Positions 1 to 4,570 of a stretch of DNA of 5,629 nucleotides are shown piece after piece (position 1 is the first letter of the stretch; each line of letters starts with the position of its first letter). Below the pieces are notes generated by a model. It saw nothing but the letters and a program-made list of their open reading frames with translations. It was not told where the DNA came from and did not search any database. Position numbers and translations under genes: made by a program. The stretch spans positions 1 to 5,629 of the forward strand of contig JASMAE010000020.1 of NCBI GenBank assembly GCA_030754475.1, given 5' to 3'. This DNA comes from Rhodospirillales bacterium. Its GTDB lineage: Bacteria > Pseudomonadota > Alphaproteobacteria > Rhodospirillales > JASLLV01.

Positions 1-941
1 GGCATCACCTCTTCGGCGAAGCGCTCCATGCGGGCGAGAGTCTCTTCCAGGCTTGGCGCGCTCAGCGCGAGCGTCAGGTTCCCGACACCGAGATCTTCGA
101 AGCGCTTGATGTCGTCGGCGATCTGGTGGGCCGAGCCGGAAAACGCCTGGCGCTCGCCGCCGTCGAGCATCACCGCCTCGTTCTCGTTGTACTTCAGGCA
201 CTTGTAGGCGAGCCCGACGTCCGCCGGGTCGCGGTCCGCGGCCTCGGCGTAGGCGCGGAGCCTGGTTACGGCCGCGGTGTAGCGCTCGAGCGTGTTTAGG
301 GGCCGGGTGTCGTTGTTTCCGATGGGATACCAGACGTCGCCGACGCGCGCCGCGCGGCGCATGGCGGCCGGGCCGTCGCCGCCGAGCCAAATCGGCGGAT
401 GCGGCTTCTGAACCGGCTTGGGCAGGAAGGAAATGTCAGAGAAGCTGACGAACTCACCGTCGAAGGTTGGCGCGTCGCTGGTCCAGAGTTCCTTGAACGC
501 CTGGATGTATTCCTCGGTGACGCGGCCGCGGTGCTCGTAAGGTGGCGCGCCGACGAGCAGGAACTCTTCGGCCAGCCATCCCGCGCCGCAGCCGACAATC
601 AACCGCCCGCCCGAGAGCACGTCGATGGTGGCGAGCGCCTTGGCGGTGATGATTGGGTGACGGTGCGGCACCACCATGATCGACGTGAGCAGCCCGAGCT
701 TGCGCGTGATGCCGGCGAGGTAGCCGAGCTCGGCGAGCTGCTCCATGCAGCCGGCCGAATAGGCCGTGAACCGGCCGGCCTGGTCGTAGGGGTAGTGCGA
801 CTGGATCGTGTTCGGAACGACAATGTGGTCGCTGACGAAGGTGTAGGCGAACCCCAGCTCCTCGCCCTTCTGGAGGAGCGTCGGCAGTACCTCGGGCGTT
901 GCCATTGCGCCCCGGTTGGGCGTCGGGAATCCGATCCTCAT
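1..941 (-). CDS. LLM-class flavin/F420-dependent oxidoreductase, first copy (C-terminus cut by window edge)
   Basis: Member of the luciferase-like monooxygenase (LLM) superfamily, closest in appearance to the group annotated as probable F420-dependent oxidoreductases (Rv2161c-type, TIGR03619). A cytoplasmic TIM-barrel enzyme is expected; its substrate cannot be read from the sequence. Visible family signatures: N-terminal strand MRIGFPTPNRG, SDHI near residue 41, MVVPHRHPI near 90, the SGGRLIVGCGAGW glycine-rich segment near 113-125, RGRVTEEY near 142, KPVQKPHPPIWLGG near 173-186 and WYPIG near 204. The reading frame is open for 313 codons to base 3 with no stop. Compared with its neighbour (319 aa), only a few C-terminal residues are missing. 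The ATG at 941 is preceded by AAAGGA five bases upstream. It starts 34 bases after the stop of the paralogue, so the two are very likely co-transcribed. Family is near certain; F420 rather than FMN as cofactor is not established. Confidence 0.93.
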   Translation of the reverse strand, partial: MRIGFPTPNRGAMATPEVLPTLLQKGEELGFAYTFVSDHIVVPNTIQSHYPYDQAGRFTAYSAGCMEQLAELGYLAGITRKLGLLTSIMVVPHRHPIITAKALATIDVLSGGRLIVGCGAGWLAEEFLLVGAPPYEHRGRVTEEYIQAFKELWTSDAPTFDGEFVSFSDISFLPKPVQKPHPPIWLGGDGPAAMRRAARVGDVWYPIGNNDTRPLNTLERYTAAVTRLRAYAEAADRDPADVGLAYKCLKYNENEAVMLDGGERQAFSGSAHQIADDIKRFEDLGVGNLTLALSAPSLEETLARMERFAEEVM

Positions 942-946
942 GGTTG

Positions 947-952
947 TCCTTT
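947..952 (-). promoter_or_regulatory. Ribosome binding site of the first LLM oxidoreductase
   Basis: On the minus strand AAAGGA lies five bases before the ATG at 941. It supports that start and shows separate translation initiation inside the 34-base gap after the upstream paralogue. Confidence 0.65.
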
Positions 953-975
953 CGTTTGGGGGCGTGGCGCGACGG

Positions 976-1935
976 TCAGTCCGGCGCGCGGGCAATGACG
1001 TCGGCCGCGAACCGTTCGACCCGTTCGACCGTGCCTTCGAAAGTCGCCGCCCGCAAGTTTACCGTCAGGTGACGGACGCCAAGCTCGGCGTAGCGGTTGA
1101 CGTCGTCGAGGATGGCCTCCGTGCTGCCGGTCAACGCGCGCCGCCCGCCCTCGGGTAGGGCCGCCTCGGTCGTCTCGTCGTACCAGATCGAGAACAGGGC
1201 GAGGTCGATCGCGCCCGGGTCGCGGCCCGCGGCCTCGGCCAGGCTCTTGAGCTTGACGAGCGCGGTTGCATAGCGGTCCGGGGTGTCCAACGGATGGCGC
1301 GGGTTTAGGCCGATGGGATACCAGCCGTTGGCGAGGCGCGCCGCCCGGCGCAGGGCGGGCGGGCTCTCGCCGCCGGTCCAGATCGGCGGGTGCGGTTTCT
1401 GCACCGGCTTGGGGCTGAAGATGATGTTCGAGAACCGGGCGTAGGCGCCCTCGAATGAGGGGTTGTCGGCGCACCAGAGCTCGCGGAAGACGGCGATGTA
1501 TTCATCCGTCACCCGGCCACGTTCGGCGTACGGCGCGGTGTTCAGCGCCTCGATCTCCTCGGCCAGCCAGCCGGCGCCGCAGCCGACCGTGATCCTGCCC
1601 CCGGACATGATGTCGATGGTGGCCAGCATCTTGGCGGTCAGGATCGGATTGCGATGGGGAACGACCATGACCGAAGTGACGAAGCGCAAGCTAGACGTGG
1701 CGCCGGCGAGGAACGCAATCAGCGCGATCTGTTCCAGGCAGTTGCCGTCCTTGCCTTCGCCGAAATCGCCGTCGGTGGAGTAGGGATAGTTGGGCGCGAA
1801 GCTGCGCGGACTGATGACGTGGTCCGGCACGCCGACATAGGTGAAGCCCAACTCCTCAGCCTTGCGCGCCAGCGCGACGACGTGTTGCGGCGCCGCGAGC
1901 GGCCCCCGCGTCGGGATGCTGAATCCGAAATCCAT
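976..1935 (-). CDS. LLM-class flavin/F420-dependent oxidoreductase, second (upstream) copy
   Basis: Complete 319-residue luciferase-like oxidoreductase of the same group as its downstream neighbour, with about half of residues identical by eye over the whole length. It shares MVVPHR, TAKxLATID, SGGRxxVGCGAGWLAEE, RGRVT(D/E)EY, KPVQKPHPPIW and the RRAAR...WYPIG block. A cytoplasmic TIM-barrel enzyme using F420 or FMN is expected; the substrate is unknown. The frame extends upstream to a TTG at 1974, but I place the start at the ATG at 1935. There MDFGFSIPTRG aligns with MRIGFPTPNRG of the paralogue, and GGAG occurs 11 bases upstream; the extra 13 residues have no counterpart in the paralogue. 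The most variable parts are residues about 46-65 and 215-260, which in this fold usually shape the substrate pocket, so the copies may have different substrates. Two perfect tandem copies of a 9-base unit at 1012-1029 encode VERVER near the C-terminus. Confidence 0.94.
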   Translation of the reverse strand: MDFGFSIPTRGPLAAPQHVVALARKAEELGFTYVGVPDHVISPRSFAPNYPYSTDGDFGEGKDGNCLEQIALIAFLAGATSSLRFVTSVMVVPHRNPILTAKMLATIDIMSGGRITVGCGAGWLAEEIEALNTAPYAERGRVTDEYIAVFRELWCADNPSFEGAYARFSNIIFSPKPVQKPHPPIWTGGESPPALRRAARLANGWYPIGLNPRHPLDTPDRYATALVKLKSLAEAAGRDPGAIDLALFSIWYDETTEAALPEGGRRALTGSTEAILDDVNRYAELGVRHLTVNLRAATFEGTVERVERFAADVIARAPD

Positions 1936-2031
1936 TGGTTTGCGGTCTCCGTTCGAATGTGGTTTCGCGGCCAAGTGTCGGGCCGCGGATCGTGGCGGTC
2001 GCGGGCAGCGCGCGCCGCGCCCGTTGTGGGG
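1936..2031. other. Intergenic spacer between secreted protein and LLM gene pair
   Basis: These 96 bases lie between the stop of the secreted protein and the start of the LLM pair. They hold a GC-rich hairpin (2002-2023) close to the upstream stop and GGAG at 1947-1950, the likely ribosome binding site of the LLM gene. I see no convincing sigma-70 type promoter on the minus strand; the only TTG-starting hexamer (TTGGCC) has no good partner. Whether the LLM pair has its own promoter cannot be decided from sequence alone. Confidence 0.5.
2002..2023 (-). terminator. Possible terminator hairpin after the secreted-protein gene
   Basis: An imperfect inverted repeat begins nine bases after the TAG of the secreted-protein gene. 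The arms CGGGC and GCCCG are extended by GCG/CGC around a five-base loop, with one bulged A at 2007. There is no following T-run on the minus strand, so it would be a weak or atypical intrinsic terminator. In DNA this GC-rich, such hairpins also arise by chance. Confidence 0.3.
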
Positions 2032-2466
2032 CTACTTCTCGAACCCGACGTCGCCGCGGTGGCTGAGTCGGATCGCGTCGATGCAGTCCACACCGGCGCT
2101 CCCGTCGTGCTCGCAATCGATTACGTCGTTCAGAACGACGCGCCCGACGGCGGCACACTCGAGCGGGTCGACGACGAAGGACATCACATGGATCTTATTC
2201 GGCCGCAGACGGCCGAAGTCGGTGGTGAGTCGCTTGAGGATCAACCCGTCGTTGTCAAACAGGACCAGATCGGTGCTGAATTTGGCGAACGCCACCTCCG
2301 AAACGTTGTCGATGACCACGTAGACCTGGCACGCGGCGGCGTTCTGGTTGAGCGCGTTGAGCTCGATCGACAACAGCTCGGGCGCCGGCTGGGCTCGCGC
2401 CGCCACGGTGGCGACAATCGGGATGACCAAGGCCAAGGCGATCATGCGAAACGCTTTCTTGAGCAT
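2032..2466 (-). CDS. Small secreted four-cysteine protein of unknown function
   Basis: A 144-residue protein with a clear Sec-type signal peptide: MLKKAFR, a hydrophobic core at about 8-23, then ARA before QPA, predicting cleavage after residue 25. The mature part of about 119 residues looks beta-rich, with alternating hydrophobic strands such as CQVYVVIDN, STDLVLFDNDG and KIHVMSFVVD. It has four cysteines (46, 104, 118, 128), enough for two disulfides, so a periplasmic location is likely. The ATG at 2466 is chosen over the upstream GTG at 2541 because the signal peptide starts there and a near-perfect Shine-Dalgarno sequence sits in front. The pattern of LNxLxQ, CxxYVVxxN, LVLFDxDG, VGRVxLNDV and DC resembles a small family of alphaproteobacterial secreted proteins that I remember as found near TolQ/ExbD- or MotB/OmpA-like genes. 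That is memory, not a search, and no function is established. It is flanked by spacers of 132 and 96 bases and may be a single-gene unit. Confidence 0.85.
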   Translation of the reverse strand: MLKKAFRMIALALVIPIVATVAARAQPAPELLSIELNALNQNAAACQVYVVIDNVSEVAFAKFSTDLVLFDNDGLILKRLTTDFGRLRPNKIHVMSFVVDPLECAAVGRVVLNDVIDCEHDGSAGVDCIDAIRLSHRGDVGFEK

Positions 2467-2467
2467 G

Positions 2468-2478
2468 CTTCCTCCTCC
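2468..2478 (-). promoter_or_regulatory. Strong ribosome binding site of the secreted-protein gene
   Basis: Minus-strand GGAGGAGGAAG ends one base before the ATG at 2466. Its GGAGG core is at optimal distance. It is the strongest Shine-Dalgarno match in the window, fixes the start codon and suggests efficient translation of this protein. Confidence 0.8.
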
Positions 2479-2573
2479 ACTGGATTCCTGCGCCCGAAGC
2501 GCGCCGGGATTTCCCCCAAAGCGGCTTGGCGATCCTAACACATTTATGCAAGCCGACGGGAGAGAGGCTGGGC

Positions 2574-2589
2574 GCCGCGCGAGCGCGGC
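2574..2589 (-). terminator. Possible terminator hairpin after the cation transporter gene
   Basis: A perfect inverted repeat GCCGCGC/GCGCGGC separated by two bases lies about ten bases after the TGA of the transporter gene. It would fold as a six-base-pair GC stem with a four-base loop. No T-run follows on the minus strand; the few T residues (CTTTCTC) are on the plus-strand side, where no gene ends. The position is suggestive, but the signal lacks the tail of a canonical terminator. Confidence 0.35.
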
Positions 2590-2598
2590 CCGCCTTTC

Positions 2599-3582
2599 TC
2601 ATCCATCGTGCGGATCGGGCGCGATCGGTTGGTCGCCGGCACTAGCTTCCTGGCGGCGCACGCTTCTGGCGTGGCCGGAGATGCTTTGGGCCTCGATGAA
2701 AACCCGGGTGATCTCGGGGAACGCCTTCTTGATGGCGTCCTCAAGCGCGGATATCGCCGCCTCGACGTCGGACGAGGTGAGCGAGTCGGAGAAATCAAGG
2801 CTGATGTTCGCGAGAACGTCGTCGGGGCCGAAGTGCATGGTGAGCACCTCGTTGATCGCCAGGATCCCGGCTTGATCGTCGGCGATGGACCGGATTGCGG
2901 CGACCGTCGAGCGGCGCGCGGCCTCGCCGATCAAGAGCTCCTTGCTCTCGTACGCCAGGAAAAAAGCGGTTGCCGCCAGGATCGCCCCGATCGCGACCGA
3001 GCCGACCCCGTCGAGGGCCGGCATGGCAAACGCCTCGGCGGCCGCGATCGCGACGAAGGCGACGATCAGGCCCGAAAGCGCGGCGGTGTCTTCGAACAGC
3101 ACCGTGAACACCGTCGGGTCCTTGCTCGCGCGGATCTCATCGAGGAACCCGCCCGAGCCTTTCGCCTTTCGGAACTCGGTGAACGCGATCCACCAGGCGG
3201 TGAACTCGAACACCGCCGCGATCCCGAGAACGGCGTAGTTCAAATGGGGATTGGAGATGGGGCGAGGATCGCCGAGCTTGTCTATTCCCTCGACGATCGA
3301 GACGACCGCGCCGGCGGCGAAGATCAGGATGGCCACCACGAAGGTCCAGAAATAGATCTCCTTGCCGTAGCCGAAGGGGTGTCGGGTATCGGCCGGCTTC
3401 GCGGCGCGTCGAAGCCCGTGGAGGAGCAGGATCTGGTTGCCGGTATCGACGAGGGAGTGAATGCCCTCGCTCAGCATCGCCGAGCTTCCGGTGGCGGCGG
3501 CCGCCGCGAACTTGGTCACCGCGATCAAAGCGTTTCCGACCAACGCGGCGAAGATCACCTTTTTCGATGCGTGCCGCGACAT
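2599..3582 (-). CDS. Cation diffusion facilitator (CDF) transporter, ZnT9/SLC30A9-like
   Basis: A 327-residue inner-membrane metal transporter of the CDF family, which exchanges Zn2+ or similar divalent cations for protons as a dimer. Six hydrophobic segments are visible at about 8-30, 34-55, 77-98, 115-136, 158-181 and 190-212, followed by a cytoplasmic domain (about 222-298) and a charged tail. The TM2 metal motif is SEGIHSLVDTGNQ (H42, D46), and the HPFGYGK loop follows at 68-74. TM5 carries ASKDPTVFTVLFEDTAALSG, closely matching the ESRDP...LLEDTAAVLG segment of human ZnT9 as I remember it, so this is the ZnT9-like branch and not the FieF branch. D165 aligns with the second TM5 ligand of FieF, but the first (His153 in FieF) corresponds to V161, with E164 beside the Asp. 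SKELLIGEA (213-221) is typical of the end of TM6. The ATG at 3582 fits the family N-terminus; its ribosome binding site is weak (GGGTCGGATGG). Zinc as substrate is inferred. Confidence 0.92.
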   Translation of the reverse strand: MSRHASKKVIFAALVGNALIAVTKFAAAAATGSSAMLSEGIHSLVDTGNQILLLHGLRRAAKPADTRHPFGYGKEIYFWTFVVAILIFAAGAVVSIVEGIDKLGDPRPISNPHLNYAVLGIAAVFEFTAWWIAFTEFRKAKGSGGFLDEIRASKDPTVFTVLFEDTAALSGLIVAFVAIAAAEAFAMPALDGVGSVAIGAILAATAFFLAYESKELLIGEAARRSTVAAIRSIADDQAGILAINEVLTMHFGPDDVLANISLDFSDSLTSSDVEAAISALEDAIKKAFPEITRVFIEAQSISGHARSVRRQEASAGDQPIAPDPHDG

Positions 3583-3699
3583 CCATCCGACCCGTTTGCG
3601 CAGAACCCGACCGCGGCATCCGCGATCGCCCGCTGCCGGTGGGCTTTAGAGGGTGCGTCGCCTGGGTGCAAGGAAGAACGAAAGGGGCGGGGGCGCCCG
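3583..3699. other. Intergenic spacer between broken rhomboid gene and cation transporter
   Basis: These 117 bases separate the restored rhomboid stop from the transporter start. On the minus strand TTGCAC (3666-3671) is followed after 15 bases by TCTAAA (3645-3650), a poor -35/-10 pair with short spacing. I would not call it a promoter without data. No clear terminator hairpin with a T-run is seen. If the rhomboid frame is not restored, one of its frames reads on through this spacer and out of frame into the transporter. Confidence 0.4.
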
Positions 3700-3756
3700 C
3701 TATTCCCAGGGGCGGCGGCGGCGCGCCGGGGCCTTCCGGCCTGCCGGCGGCAAAGA

Positions 3757-3769
3757 CGCGCGCGCGCGC
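3757..3769. repeat. Alternating CG dinucleotide tract in the rhomboid 3' part
   Basis: Thirteen bases of uninterrupted alternating C and G. The conserved rhomboid frame before the tract (FRKPGFPLL) and after it (RRRRPWE stop) differ by what one missing dinucleotide would explain. Such tracts are prone to polymerase slippage and to sequencing error. Confidence 0.9.
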
Positions 3770-3959
3770 AAGAAGCGGGAATCCGGGTTTTCGGAAGATG
3801 GCGATCAGGGCCGCGCCGGCGACGAACCCGCCCACCTGCCCGCGCCCGCGCTTGATGCTGTCGAATTTAAAAGCTGGAGGACGAACCAGAAGCCGAGAAC
3901 AAAGACCGCCGGCACCCGGATCAGCTGGGTGAAGAAGCCGAGCGGGATCAGCACGAGCA

Positions 3960-3969
3960 CGCGCGCGCG
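3960..3969. repeat. Alternating CG dinucleotide tract in the rhomboid TM4-TM5 region
   Basis: Ten bases of alternating C and G at the point where the rhomboid reading frame changes. Adding one CG unit would give the in-frame family-like join YPRARVLVLIPLG. Confidence 0.9.
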
Positions 3970-4417
3970 GATACAACAACAGGTACGCGCCCAGGATGGC
4001 GCCGCTGGCCCCGATCATCGGAATTGCCGATCCCGGGTCCTGGGCCGCCTGGGCCATGGCCGCGGCGGCGGCGCACAGGACGTAGAAGACGACGAAGCGC
4101 CCGTGCCCCATGGAATCCTCGACGTTGTTCCCGAAGATCCAGAGATACAGCATGTTTCCAAGCAGATGCAGCCAACCGCCGTGCACGAACATGGCGGTCA
4201 CGATCGAGGATATCGCGGGCACCGAGGGCGGGGGGCGGAGCAGCGCGCCGTCACCGAACAAGACCCCTGGAACGAACCCGAATCCGTACACGAAGCGGGC
4301 AAGCTCGGCGGGCGGCAACGAGACCTGCCAGATAAAGACGGCCACGCACGCGGCGATGAACCCGATCGTGGCCACCGGCTTGATCGCGGTCGGGTTGTCG
4401 TCATGAAGCGGGATCAT

Positions 4418-4570
4418 GGTCGCATTTCAACGCGCCGCTCCGGCATGGGGGCTGGCGGGCGCACTGCGTCCCATCATAGAAGGCTCGCCGCACCGCCTCC
4501 AGCGTTCGCACGTTCGATTTCGGCGTGGTACAGTCGCGCGCGCGCAAATGAGAAGCGGGCGCGAAGCAAA
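4418..4570. other. Divergent intergenic region with presumed promoters of rhomboid and OmpA-type genes
   Basis: These 153 bases lie between two divergently transcribed genes, so at least one promoter in each direction is expected. On the plus strand TTCGCA (4505-4510) and TACAGT (4529-4534) are 18 bases apart and each match the sigma-70 consensus at four of six positions. This is a weak candidate for the OmpA-type gene. An alternating CG tract follows at 4535-4545, then an eight-codon ORF at 4548-4574. No convincing operator or riboswitch is visible. Confidence 0.4.
4535..4545. repeat. Alternating CG tract upstream of the OmpA-type gene
   Basis: Eleven bases of alternating C and G start immediately after the weak -10 candidate and lie 25 bases before the start codon. 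If that promoter is used, the tract would be at the transcription start or in the early 5' leader. Alternating CG is the sequence type most prone to left-handed Z-DNA under negative supercoiling. Confidence 0.85.

Larger units (their letters stand above)
2467..2598. other. Intergenic spacer between cation transporter and secreted-protein gene
   Basis: These 132 bases hold a hairpin just after the transporter stop (2574-2589), an AT-richer island around 2536-2550, and the ribosome binding site at 2468-2478. The island reads TTGCATAAATGTGTTAGGAT on the minus strand. It includes TAGGAT, a 4-of-6 match to a -10 box, but no good -35 box lies 16-18 bases upstream. A promoter for the secreted-protein gene is plausible in this island but not demonstrated. 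Confidence 0.4.
3700..4417 (-). pseudogene. Rhomboid-family intramembrane serine protease, frame broken several times
   Basis: Rhomboids cut substrate proteins inside the membrane with a Ser-His dyad. The first 150 codons are well conserved: MIPLHDDNPT, TM1 at about 15-32, then FVHGGWLHLLGNMLYLWIFG with NNVEDSMGHGRF, and GASGA with catalytic Ser138. After YPRAR, recognisable sequence jumps frame inside the CG tract at 3960-3969. The second frame gives VLVLIPLGFFTQLIRVPAVF and VLGFWFVLQLL (3960-3865). Near 3836-3850 it returns to the first frame as QVGGFVAGAALIAIFRKPGFPLL. At the tract 3757-3769 it shifts again and ends in RRRRPWE and TAG at 3700-3702, a typical rhomboid C-terminus. The TM6 stretch preceding VGGF, which should carry the catalytic His, is missing (Gln stands at that position), and three residues appear lost after GASGAI. 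The first frame alone runs to 3137 over the transporter gene, with non-rhomboid sequence. Start ATG 4417 follows the family N-terminus; no clear ribosome binding site. It may be decayed, slippage-prone or mis-sequenced. Confidence 0.82.

Noticed and set aside
399..998. 199-codon plus-strand frame opposite the first LLM gene.
   Set aside because: The minus strand here encodes a nearly complete LLM protein that aligns along its length with the neighbouring copy. The plus frame is a shadow.
1012..1029. Perfect tandem repeat of a 9-base unit (CCGTTCGAC).
   Set aside because: It lies in frame in the LLM gene and encodes VERVER in the C-terminal helix. The other paralogue has a similar helix (ARMER), so it is ordinary coding sequence with chance duplication.
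1654..2538. 294-codon plus-strand frame crossing the LLM gene and the secreted-protein gene.
   Set aside because: It spans two convincing minus-strand genes and their spacer, and its product is low-complexity with no motif.
2608..3855. Long plus-strand frame of 415 codons opposite the cation transporter and rhomboid end.
   Set aside because: It is the complement of a CDF gene with clear family motifs. Its protein is very rich in R, G, D and E with no recognisable domain, as expected of an antisense frame in GC-rich DNA.
3137..4417. One continuous 426-codon minus-strand frame from the rhomboid start into the transporter gene, as a possible fusion protein.
   Set aside because: After about codon 150 most of the frame is not rhomboid-like, and beyond 3582 it is an out-of-frame reading of the well-conserved CDF gene. 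It is read-through after frame shifts, not a designed fusion.
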